Below are positions 1 through 6,867 of a stretch of DNA of 11,474 bases, piece after piece. The translations under genes and the position numbers were made by a program. The notes beneath the pieces were generated by a model. That model was not told the DNA's origin, did no database searches, and saw nothing but the letters and a program-made list of their open reading frames with translations. Every line of letters begins with the position of its first letter. Position 1 is the first letter of the stretch. The stretch is from DATHXC01 sp041662005 (GTDB lineage Bacteria > Pseudomonadota > Gammaproteobacteria > Burkholderiales > Methylophilaceae): positions 1 through 11,474 of the forward strand of contig JBAZTJ010000086.1 in assembly GCA_041662005.1 (NCBI GenBank), read 5' to 3'.

Positions 1-1171
1 GTACCAGTCGTTGAGCCAACACGCCAGACAATGAAGACGCCAGCAGGAAAGGCTCCACGCCCATATCCATCAGGCGTGCTATCGCACTCACTGCATCGTT
101 GGTGTGCAGGGTAGCCAGCACCAGGTGCCCGGTCAGGCTGGCCTGCACAGCGATCTGCGCGGTTTCCACATCACGGATCTCGCCTATCATGATCACGTCC
201 GGGTCTTGCCGCAAAATAGAGCGCAGCGCCTTGGCAAAGCTCATGTCTATGCGCATATTCACCTGCGTCTGCGCGATGTGCGGCAGGTCGTATTCGATGG
301 GGTCTTCCACCGTCATGATATTAAGTGTGGCAGCATCCACCCGCGATAGCGCGGAATACAGCGTGGTGGTCTTGCCCGAACCGGTCGGGCCAGTCACCAG
401 GATAATGCCGTGCGGCTGGTGAATAAGCTTGTCGATCTCGGCGCGCGTACTGTCACTCATGCCCAGGCTGGCCAGATTCATGCGGGTGGAATCTTTTTCC
501 AAGATACGCAGCACGGCGCGCTCCCCATGCCCGGTAGGCAAGGTCGAAACGCGAATATCCACGGGCTTGCCAGCCACGCGCAAGGTAATACGCCCATCCT
601 GCGGCAAGCGCTTTTCCGCGATATCCAGTTGCGCCATCACCTTGAGGCGCGACACCATGGCCGCATGCAGGCCGCGATGCGGCTCCACGATATTGCGCAT
701 GGCGCCGTCTATGCGAAAACGCACGACCGAGCGCGTCTCATAGGGCTCAATATGCACATCCGATGCCTTGTCTGTCAGCGCCTGGGTAAGGATGGCATTG
801 ATCATGCGAATCACCGGTGCGCCATCGTCCGAATCCAGAAGGTCTTCCACCTCCGGCAGCTCCTGCAACAGGCGCGCGAGGTCTACATCACTTTCCATAT
901 TATCGGCCAGTGCAGCAGCGCCATCCTGCGCATAGACTTCAGTCAGCATCTGGTCAAATTCGGCAGCACTGACGATGCTCGCCTTCACCTTCACCCCCAG
1001 CACGCGCTTGGCTTCGGCCAGCGTCTCCGCCAGCGCCCCTTCGCGCAAGCAGACTTCAGCACCTTCCGGCGAAAACTTGCGCAATACCACGCCTTTGGAT
1101 TTGGCAAATGAATAGGGGATCTGGCGCAGAGAGTTGCTAACCGTAGAAGGCGTAAATGGTACGGAGGACAT
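1..1171 (-). CDS. gspE: Type II secretion system ATPase GspE (3'-truncated by window edge)
   Basis: This is the cytoplasmic hexameric ATPase that powers pseudopilus assembly in type II secretion. It docks on GspL at the inner membrane. The reading frame is open from an ATG at 1171 to the window edge, giving 390 residues. An in-frame TGA lies one codon upstream of that ATG, so the start is well fixed, although the nearest purine-rich AAGG is about 15 nt away and weak. The Walker A motif GPTGSGKTT begins at residue 261 (Lys267). It is followed by the Asp-box region (MTVEDPIEY), Walker B (VIMIGEIRD, near residue 328) and the His box (LATLHTND, His356). Residues 1-115 look like the short N2-type domain without a long N1 extension. 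The frame leaves the window at LAQRLV, just before the place where the family's tetracysteine zinc loop normally sits, so that loop cannot be checked. A type IV pilus PilB homologue is the alternative. The adjacent divergent gspD favours GspE. Confidence 0.9.
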   Translation of the reverse strand, partial: MSSVPFTPSTVSNSLRQIPYSFAKSKGVVLRKFSPEGAEVCLREGALAETLAEAKRVLGVKVKASIVSAAEFDQMLTEVYAQDGAAALADNMESDVDLARLLQELPEVEDLLDSDDGAPVIRMINAILTQALTDKASDVHIEPYETRSVVRFRIDGAMRNIVEPHRGLHAAMVSRLKVMAQLDIAEKRLPQDGRITLRVAGKPVDIRVSTLPTGHGERAVLRILEKDSTRMNLASLGMSDSTRAEIDKLIHQPHGIILVTGPTGSGKTTTLYSALSRVDAATLNIMTVEDPIEYDLPHIAQTQVNMRIDMSFAKALRSILRQDPDVIMIGEIRDVETAQIAVQASLTGHLVLATLHTNDAVSAIARLMDMGVEPFLLASSLSGVLAQRLV

Positions 1172-1402
1172 AAATCAGTTATATAACCTTACGTTATGCT
1201 AAATAGTTAATGTGAAGCAAAAATAAGCAGCCTGACAAGCACCCACAAACCCGCTGATTTGCTTATGAAATTGGCTAGCTTGCGGGTAAAAACTGATACA
1301 TAATTCGAGCAAGGGGTTGCTGACGGTTATCTTTCACTTTCACGCATCATAAGTCAATAAAACAAGCTGGCCTAGGCCGGTGCAAAATAGACCATTATAA
1401 AA
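1172..1402. promoter_or_regulatory. Divergent gspE/gspD intergenic region
   Basis: These 231 bases separate the starts of gspE and gspD, so promoters for both genes must lie here or inside the genes. On the minus strand, TTGCTT followed 17 nt later by ATAACG is a modest sigma-70-like pair for gspE. On the plus strand I see no convincing -35/-10 pair for gspD; CATAAT at 1299-1304 is an isolated -10-like match. Two perfect 10-bp palindromes are present: GTTATATAAC at 1178-1187, directly upstream of gspE, and GGCCTAGGCC at 1369-1378, about 24 bp before gspD. Either could be an operator, but neither matches a site I recognise. Confidence 0.4.
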
Positions 1403-3550
1403 ATGAATATTTCATACCTGCGCGCTGCGTGTTTAGGGGTGTTGTTGGCATTGTTTTGCGCATCGGCAACCGCTGTCGATGATGACAAGATCATGCTCAA
1501 CTTCGTTAATGCCGATATCGAATCGGTAGTAAAAGCCATCGGCCAGATCACCAACAAGAATTTCCTGATGGACCCCAGGGTGAAGGGCACCATCACCATT
1601 ACCTCCGCCAACCCTATCCCTTCTGCATTGGCATACCAGGTGCTGTTATCCGCATTACGGACGCAAGGCTTTACCGCGATTGAAGGCAATGGCATGACCA
1701 CCATCCTGCCGGAAGCCGATGCCAAGATGCATTTCAGCGGGACTTATGGCGCCAATTCAAAAGTCGGTGGCGACCAGATCATCACCCAGGTATTCCCCCT
1801 GAAATACGAATCCGCCACCCTGCTGGTACCTATACTCAAGCCGCTGATCTCCCCCAACAACATCATCAACGCATACCCCAGCAACAACACACTCATCATT
1901 ACCGACTACGCCGAGAACCTGAAAAAGGTCAGCAAGTTAATTGCCACCATAGACAAGCCCAGCACTGCCGAAAACGTGGTAGTGAAGCTGCAATACGCCA
2001 ATGCTATCGAGATCGCACAAACGCTGACCAAGCTTACCGCCGACGTATCGGCCGGCGGCACCGGTGGTGCGGGCTCAGAGCCCACGCGCCGTATTATTGC
2101 AGTGCCCGATGCCCGCTCAAACTCTGTGATATTGCGTAGTGAAAATGACGGCCTGATCAGCCGCGCCAAAGAGCTGATCAGCCAACTGGATACGCCTATG
2201 AATTCCGGCAACAGCATCCATGTGGTGTACCTGCGCAATGCGGATGCCAAAAAGCTTGCCGCAACTTTGCAGGCCCTGATGAATGGCGCCTCAGATAGCC
2301 TCGCTGCATTCGGTAACCCAGGCAACTCAAGCAGCAACCAGCCAACTGCATCTGTCACCAATCAGCCAGTCACTAACATCATCACCCCAGCAGGCTATCA
2401 ACCCGGTTACCAGCCGACGCTGTCAGCCATGCCATCCGGCACGCTCAGTGGCTCACCCTTCTCGGGCAATGTGCCGGTGGCGCCCACCAATGGCATGATC
2501 CAGGCCGACTCTGCCACCAACTCGCTTATCATCACCGCGCCCGACAACGTCTATAACATGCTGCGCGGCGTGATCGACAAACTGGATATCCGCCGTGCGC
2601 AGCTCTACATCGAGGCATTGGTGGCAGAAATCTCCACCGACAAAGCTTCGGAATTCGGTATTCAGTGGCAGGATCTATCCAACCTCAACGCCAACACCAG
2701 CGGCAATGTCCGTGGCTTCGGTGGCACCAAGTTCAACACTAACGGTGCCAGCATTAACAGCGTAGCGCAAAACGTCAACAACGCCAGCAACGGCCTTAAT
2801 ATCGGCATTATCCGCGGGCAGATCAACGTACCGGGCTTGGGCGTCATCAGCAATCTGGGCCTGCTGGCCCATGCGCTGGAATCCGACGTCAATGCCAATA
2901 TTCTCTCCAAGCCCAACCTGCTCACGCTGGATAACGAAGAAGCCAAAATCGTCATCGGCCAGAACGTACCGTTTATCACCGGCCAGTATGCACAAACCGG
3001 CGGCTCCGCCACGGTCAGCCCGTTCCAGACCATAGAGCGCCGCGATGTAGGCCTGACGCTCAAAGTAAAGCCACAGATTTCAGAATCCAAAACCATCAAG
3101 CTACAAATCTATCAGGAGGTTTCCAGCGTTGCCGACAGCACTAACAACGCAGGCATCACCACCAATAAACGCTCGATTGATACCTCGGTGATGGTAGATG
3201 ACGGCAGCATCATCGTCCTCGGCGGCCTGATTGAAGACCGTGTCACGCAAACCCTGACTAAAGTGCCGCTGCTAGGCGATATCCCCGGCCTTGGCAACCT
3301 GTTCAAAACCCAGGGCCGCGGCCACAAGAAAACCAACCTGATGGTATTTTTACGCCCCTACGTCATGCGTGACGACAACGCCACTGACGCCATCACCAAC
3401 GACCGCTACGACTATATCCGTAACCAGCAGGAAGCCGCCACGCCCGCGCACCACTGGGCACTGCCGGATGTACCTGTAGTGTCACTGCCGGAAGACAGGA
3501 ATTCGTTTGAGTTGCCTAAGGCTCCGGCGAAAGCTAAAGAGCAAAAATAA
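1403..3550 (+). CDS. gspD: Type II secretion system secretin GspD
   Basis: This is the outer-membrane secretin through which folded exoproteins leave the cell; it forms a large multimeric gated channel. The protein has 715 residues, within the usual 650-720 range. A signal peptide (charged start, hydrophobic core, cleavage after SATA near residue 24) precedes an N0 domain (about 28-95, beginning IMLNFVNADIESVVKAI). N1, N2 and N3 ring domains follow (about 120-395). The N3 domain carries a long Asn/Ser/Pro/Gly-rich insert (about 296-365) that includes GYQPGYQP. The C-terminal secretin domain starts near residue 396 and contains the signature VPLLGDIPGLGNLF at 621-634, followed by LMVFLRPYVMRDD. 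The last 60 residues are a polar, Pro-rich tail with no obvious pilotin-binding S-domain. No clear Shine-Dalgarno precedes the ATG, but the signal peptide starts right there. The divergent gspE supports type II secretion rather than type III or type IV pilus secretin. Confidence 0.94.
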   Translation: MNISYLRAACLGVLLALFCASATAVDDDKIMLNFVNADIESVVKAIGQITNKNFLMDPRVKGTITITSANPIPSALAYQVLLSALRTQGFTAIEGNGMTTILPEADAKMHFSGTYGANSKVGGDQIITQVFPLKYESATLLVPILKPLISPNNIINAYPSNNTLIITDYAENLKKVSKLIATIDKPSTAENVVVKLQYANAIEIAQTLTKLTADVSAGGTGGAGSEPTRRIIAVPDARSNSVILRSENDGLISRAKELISQLDTPMNSGNSIHVVYLRNADAKKLAATLQALMNGASDSLAAFGNPGNSSSNQPTASVTNQPVTNIITPAGYQPGYQPTLSAMPSGTLSGSPFSGNVPVAPTNGMIQADSATNSLIITAPDNVYNMLRGVIDKLDIRRAQLYIEALVAEISTDKASEFGIQWQDLSNLNANTSGNVRGFGGTKFNTNGASINSVAQNVNNASNGLNIGIIRGQINVPGLGVISNLGLLAHALESDVNANILSKPNLLTLDNEEAKIVIGQNVPFITGQYAQTGGSATVSPFQTIERRDVGLTLKVKPQISESKTIKLQIYQEVSSVADSTNNAGITTNKRSIDTSVMVDDGSIIVLGGLIEDRVTQTLTKVPLLGDIPGLGNLFKTQGRGHKKTNLMVFLRPYVMRDDNATDAITNDRYDYIRNQQEAATPAHHWALPDVPVVSLPEDRNSFELPKAPAKAKEQK

Positions 3551-3558
3551 CGCACGCT

Positions 3559-3564
3559 TATAAT
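3559..3564 (+). promoter_or_regulatory. Possible -10 hexamer upstream of the 3583 gene
   Basis: A perfect TATAAT lies in the 32-bp gap between gspD and the next gene, 18 bp before the ATG. No acceptable -35 hexamer is found at 16-18 bp spacing, because that position falls inside the 3' end of gspD. If it is used, the transcript would have a leader of only about 12 nt, which agrees with the lack of a Shine-Dalgarno. The call rests on one hexamer only. Confidence 0.22.
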
Positions 3565-3582
3565 TTATCCTTAGACACCACG

Positions 3583-4227
3583 ATGTCCCAACTTAAACCA
3601 CCAACCGCACTAGAGAAAGTAGCGGGGAGCCTTTCGACCGAAGCTACCCTCACCGCCATTTCGGCAGCAATAGGTACTCCACTTTCAGCTCTTCTTCCCG
3701 TACTTGGGAAATCGCTCGCCGCTGAGCGACAGAAACAGAGAGTTGATGCCGCCTTGTGCGAGATAAATGGCATTTTAGGTCAGCATGAAGCTCAACTCGC
3801 CCACATCACAGATCAACAATATAAATTCATAAATGAAGCTGTGCTCGCTCTCTTACATACGACCAATGAGAGCAAGATGAACCTTTTGAGGGATGTAGTA
3901 CAGAATGTCCTATCTGCCTCTGGGCTTCCTGACCAAGAGGCCGTTTTCCTAAGCCGTATCATTCGAGATATTTCTGCTGAGGAAGCACAGTTCCTTATAA
4001 ACAACTTCTCCTACAAACGAATCTGGCTGAGCGAAATGACTCCGCCAGACTCAGAACTGCATGCTTTGGCGGTCAATCCAACAAAGCCTGAGGGCCAAAC
4101 AGTATTAGGCTTATTTACCCTTGGGATAGTAGCAACGGCGGAGCCGACATTTGATGACATGGGACTTCTGCGCTTCACGCCAATGGCAGCAAAACTTATT
4201 GTGCTTTTGAAAAAGCCAAATAGTTAA
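3583..4227 (+). CDS. Conserved-looking protein of unknown function, 214 residues
   Basis: I do not recognise a named family or a function. The ATG at 3583 gives a soluble, mostly helical protein with no signal peptide. Residues 20-45 form an Ala/Leu-rich stretch (AAIGTPLSALLPVLGKSLA) that could be a short amphipathic or membrane-associated helix, though it is interrupted by prolines. Residues 45-110 are charged and helix-prone and could form a coiled coil. The centre has LSRIIRDISAEEAQFLI. The C-terminus contains LLRFTPMAAKLIVLLKK, which resembles the end of a winged-helix fold (compare RLTPLGRxLL). That resemblance is inference only. The gene lies 32 bp after gspD on the same strand, and its codons are visibly more AT-rich and mixed than those of gspD or the ccm genes. 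It is followed by a palindromic repeat. Together these suggest an acquired cargo gene rather than a secretion component. No Shine-Dalgarno is evident. Confidence 0.7.
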   Translation: MSQLKPPTALEKVAGSLSTEATLTAISAAIGTPLSALLPVLGKSLAAERQKQRVDAALCEINGILGQHEAQLAHITDQQYKFINEAVLALLHTTNESKMNLLRDVVQNVLSASGLPDQEAVFLSRIIRDISAEEAQFLINNFSYKRIWLSEMTPPDSELHALAVNPTKPEGQTVLGLFTLGIVATAEPTFDDMGLLRFTPMAAKLIVLLKKPNS

Positions 4228-4250
4228 ACTTTTGATCAGCTATAGCACGC

Positions 4251-4346
4251 GTAGGATGTGCTGAGGAACGAAGCGCATGGTTCGAGAATTAATATCTATG
4301 TGACTATGCCCACGACTGATGCGCCTCCTTGGTCGGCACATCCTAC
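4251..4346. repeat. Palindromic REP/MITE-like element
   Basis: The outer arms GTAGGATGTGC (4251-4261) and GCACATCCTAC (4336-4346) are perfect 11-bp inverted repeats. Inside them the arms continue imperfectly and include GCGCAT (4273-4278) paired with ATGCGC (4319-4324). The centre is about 40 bp and AT-richer. This layout is typical of short non-autonomous palindromic repeats scattered through intergenic DNA in many proteobacteria. I see no clear target-site duplication and no transposase. An open frame crossing it (4258-4467) is produced by the repeat and is not a gene. Confidence 0.7.
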
Positions 4347-4370
4347 AAAACCAAAAATCATAAAACAACT

Positions 4371-4405
4371 GCCCTGCAAGGCTGATGGATATTGCCTCGC
4401 AGGGC
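4371..4405. promoter_or_regulatory. Strong hairpin upstream of the DRE-TIM gene
   Basis: GCCCTGCAAGGC (4371-4382) and GCCTCGCAGGGC (4394-4405) form a 12-bp stem with one mismatch around an 11-nt loop. A further T-A pair at 4370/4406 extends the stem. It lies 64 bp before the start codon at 4470. On the plus strand no T-run follows, so it is not a standard intrinsic terminator in that direction. On the minus strand it is followed by a broken T-rich stretch. It may terminate or insulate transcription from the left, or act in the leader of the 4470 gene. The hairpin is certain from the bases; its role is inferred. Confidence 0.5.
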
Positions 4406-4469
4406 ATCGATATTTCAATAAAGTAAACAAAATAGCCTGTTATTTAATCCAGTCATTGTCGAGGTAGTC

Positions 4470-5759
4470 ATGCCCGTAACGCAGAACGCATTAGAAAACG
4501 CCNNNNNNNNNNAGGCACAGCAGAAAATAGAGCAGCTCCGCAATATCCACCCTTACCTGATTGACCTTTCGCTGCGTGAAAACCCCGTAGGCGCCCGCAT
4601 CGGCCAGACGCTGAAAGACAAGCTGGACATATTGCCCAAGCTGCGGGCGTTCGGTTTTCAAAACATACACCTTGGTACGCTGGATTACTCCATGCCGGAG
4701 GAGCTGGAGGTGGATGATGATTTCATGATGTACCTGCGCGACCATGACATCGACATGACGAGCTGTTTTGCTTTTACCGATATCGGTATCGTCCAGCCTG
4801 ACGGCACGTTTATCCCATCGCCTTCGCAACTCAAGCTGAAGGCGTATACCGTGCCCAACACCCTGCATGAAATCTACCTGACTGACCTTGGCATGGCGGG
4901 TGAACATTACGATATGGAGACGCTGTGCCGCAGCATACCCGCCAGCGTGCAGTGGCTGAATGACAATATCCGTGGCGACCATGGCGGCAAACCGCGCATC
5001 CTGATTAATATCGTGGATGGCTGTGATGCCTTTGCAGAGAACCCGGACCGGGTTTGCGCTATTTTGAGCCTGCTTGCCGGGCTGGAGATTGAGGGCGTAA
5101 GCATAGAGGATGACCGGGGCACTTACCTGCCTTTTCAGGTAGGGGCGTATGTGGCCATTGCCCGCAGCTTTTTGCCAGCGCCGCTGAAGTTATTGGTGCA
5201 TATGCACGCCGGCGGCGGGTTTGAAAACTCTTCGATTATCGAAGCCCTGCTCAATGGCGCAGATGGCGCATGGGGCGGCCTGCCCAAGCGCGCGGCCATT
5301 ATCGGCCATGCCTCTTTGGGCGAGTTGATTGCCAACCTGGTGCGCCTTGGCAACACGCAAATGCAGGAGTACCAGCTCGACCAGCTGCTACCGCTGGCGA
5401 CTGGCTTTCAGGAGCTGGATGATGAGCAAGCTGTACCGGACGACTTGCCGATACTGGGCCATAATGCGTATCGCCTGTCGCTGAGTTTTTTCAGGCAGAT
5501 AGAAGGCCGCTTTATGGACCTGCCACCGGAGGCCATAGGCGGCCAATACCGTTACCGGATTTGCCCCGTGGTCAGCGATACCGCAGTGATCGCCGGACGG
5601 CTGGCAGAAGTCACGGGGCAGCCCGCGGAATCGTTCACGGATGATGTGTTAAAGCAGATGATCCGGCTCATGCGCCGTGACCTGCGTGCCGGGGAGCGCA
5701 TTGTGTATGACGAGCCCGCGCAACTTTTAGCGCTTTATGCGCGTGCTTCTGCCACATGA
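4470..5759 (+). CDS. DRE-TIM metallolyase-like enzyme (homocitrate synthase / HMG-CoA lyase superfamily), substrate unknown
   Basis: The predicted product has 429 residues, counting a 10-base N run (4503-4512) that hides residues 12-15. A good Shine-Dalgarno, GAGG at 4461-4464, precedes the ATG by 5 nt. Residues 30-37 (LIDLSLRE) match the first barrel strand of the DRE-TIM family. Arg36 and Glu37 are in the LRE form known from homocitrate synthases, whereas HMG-CoA lyases have LRD. The HxH metal pair is His244/His246 in LLVHMHAGGGFENS, followed by a GAD segment and then GHASLGELIANL. There His280 stands where isopropylmalate synthase and HMG-CoA lyase usually have Asn. Residues 195-230 (LEIEGVSIEDDRGTY) fit later barrel strands. 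The C-terminal 110 residues form a helical extension. This architecture implies a divalent-metal Claisen condensation or retro-aldol type reaction on an acyl or keto acid, in the cytosol. No neighbour points to a pathway, so no specific substrate is assigned. The gap length is arbitrary in draft assemblies, so the N-terminal frame depends on it being 10 bases or congruent modulo 3. Confidence 0.75.
   Translation: MPVTQNALENAXXXXAQQKIEQLRNIHPYLIDLSLRENPVGARIGQTLKDKLDILPKLRAFGFQNIHLGTLDYSMPEELEVDDDFMMYLRDHDIDMTSCFAFTDIGIVQPDGTFIPSPSQLKLKAYTVPNTLHEIYLTDLGMAGEHYDMETLCRSIPASVQWLNDNIRGDHGGKPRILINIVDGCDAFAENPDRVCAILSLLAGLEIEGVSIEDDRGTYLPFQVGAYVAIARSFLPAPLKLLVHMHAGGGFENSSIIEALLNGADGAWGGLPKRAAIIGHASLGELIANLVRLGNTQMQEYQLDQLLPLATGFQELDDEQAVPDDLPILGHNAYRLSLSFFRQIEGRFMDLPPEAIGGQYRYRICPVVSDTAVIAGRLAEVTGQPAESFTDDVLKQMIRLMRRDLRAGERIVYDEPAQLLALYARASAT
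4503..4512. other. Assembly gap (10 N)
   Basis: Ten ambiguous bases fall 33 nt into the gene starting at 4470. Both flanks are in the same frame if the gap is really 10 bases. They also read as plausible protein on each side (QNALENA before, AQQKIEQLRNIHPYL after), so the gap is probably short, but its true length cannot be seen. Confidence 0.97.
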
Positions 5760-5764
5760 GTTGT

Positions 5765-5779
5765 GTGGTTCGCAACCAC
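5765..5779. repeat. Small perfect hairpin after the DRE-TIM gene
   Basis: GTGGTT (5765-5770) and AACCAC (5774-5779) form a 6-bp stem with a 3-nt CGC loop, 5 bases after the TGA at 5759. No uridine run follows, so it is a weak candidate for a transcription end or an RNA-stabilising 3' structure. The rest of the 163-bp gap to the next gene holds nothing else I can identify. Confidence 0.3.
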
Positions 5780-5922
5780 TTAGGTAGTAAAAGCGGAACA
5801 ATTAATGCTTTAATATGGCTAGATATAAAAATTAGTCGCACAACCAACATTGCACAAAGAAAAACCAAGCCGCTTTAAGCCTTTACCATTGCGTTTCCAA
5901 CAATAGATTGGACTCAAAAACG

Positions 5923-6861
5923 ATGACTGAAAATTCAGAAAAAATGGAACCAGACAGCACGGTCTACAAGACACTGCTGGAATCCACCAAGGCGATTCCC
6001 TGGAAAATCGACTGGGCTACCATGAGCTTTGCCTACATTGGGCCGCAGATCGAAAAGCTGCTGGGCTGGACGCCTGCGAGCTGGGTCAGCGCGAATGACT
6101 GGGCGGAGCGCATGCACCCCGAGGACAGGGAGTGGGTAGTGAATTTTTGCGTTTCGCAATCCCAGGCTGGTGTCGACCATGAGGCCGATTACCGCGCCCT
6201 GACCAAGGATGGCGAATATGTGTGGATACGCGATGTAGTGCATGTTGTGCGTAAGGAGAACGGCGAGGTTGATTCACTCATCGGCTTTATGTTCGACATC
6301 AGCGAACGCAAGAAAACCGAAGACAAGTTACTCAGCCTGCAAAAAGAACTGGAAGTGCTGTCGTTTAAAGATGGCCTGACCGGCGTCGCCAATCGACGCA
6401 TGTTCGATTCCATCATGGAAGTAGAGTGGGCCAACGCGCGGCGCAATAACCAGCCGCTTTCGCTACTGGTGATTGATATCGATTATTTCAAGCAATACAA
6501 CGATCATTACGGGCATATCCAGGGCGATGAATGCTTAAAACGCGTGGCTCAGGCGCTGAGTGCTGCCGCTACTCGCGCCCGCGATTTTTTCGCGCGCTTT
6601 GGTGGAGAAGAGTTTGTACTGGTACTGCCGGAAACAGATGCCGAGGCGGCCAAGAAAGTCGCTGAACGTTGCCGCAACTTGATATTCAAGGAGCAGATTC
6701 CCCATGCAAAATCCGAGGTCAGCCAGATGTTGACGGTAAGTATCGGCGTCGGCACCATTACCCCATCACATAAAGATGAAGCCATCGCTTTTATTGAGGA
6801 TGTGGACAAGCGCCTGTATCAGGCCAAGCAACAAGGCAGGAACTGCATCGTCCGGGGCTAA
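5923..6861 (+). CDS. PAS-GGDEF diguanylate cyclase
   Basis: This is a cytosolic enzyme predicted to condense two GTP into cyclic di-GMP in response to a signal sensed by its PAS domain. From the ATG at 5923 it has 312 residues and no membrane segment or signal peptide. An alternative TTG at 5908 would add five residues; neither start has a good Shine-Dalgarno. The PAS domain with its PAC tail spans about residues 20-135 (GWTPASWVS, HPEDREWV, YVWIRDVVHVV, IGFMFDISERKK). A short coiled linker leads to the GGDEF domain (about 145-312). That domain has DGLTGVANRR, the metal/base segment LLVIDIDYFKQYND, the active-site GGEEF at 227-231, and VSIGVG near the end. The inhibitory I-site RARD (218-221) lies exactly five residues before GGEEF, so product inhibition is likely. 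No EAL phosphodiesterase domain is present. The gene ends six bases from the convergent ccm operon. Its target is unknown. Confidence 0.9.
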   Translation: MTENSEKMEPDSTVYKTLLESTKAIPWKIDWATMSFAYIGPQIEKLLGWTPASWVSANDWAERMHPEDREWVVNFCVSQSQAGVDHEADYRALTKDGEYVWIRDVVHVVRKENGEVDSLIGFMFDISERKKTEDKLLSLQKELEVLSFKDGLTGVANRRMFDSIMEVEWANARRNNQPLSLLVIDIDYFKQYNDHYGHIQGDECLKRVAQALSAAATRARDFFARFGGEEFVLVLPETDAEAAKKVAERCRNLIFKEQIPHAKSEVSQMLTVSIGVGTITPSHKDEAIAFIEDVDKRLYQAKQQGRNCIVRG

Positions 6862-6867
6862 AGAGTT

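Noticed and set aside
410..1111. Plus-strand open frame of 233 codons, with another at 99-422
   Set aside because: Both lie antisense to gspE, whose minus-strand frame has clear Walker A, Walker B and His-box motifs. The plus-strand products show no recognisable domain.
4258..4467. Plus-strand open frame of 69 codons
   Set aside because: It is generated by reading through the palindromic repeat and the following hairpin, and it has no protein-like features.
5908..5922. TTG start adding five residues to the diguanylate cyclase
   Set aside because: There is no ribosome site and the start codon is rarer; the ATG at 5923 is preferred, although neither start is well supported.
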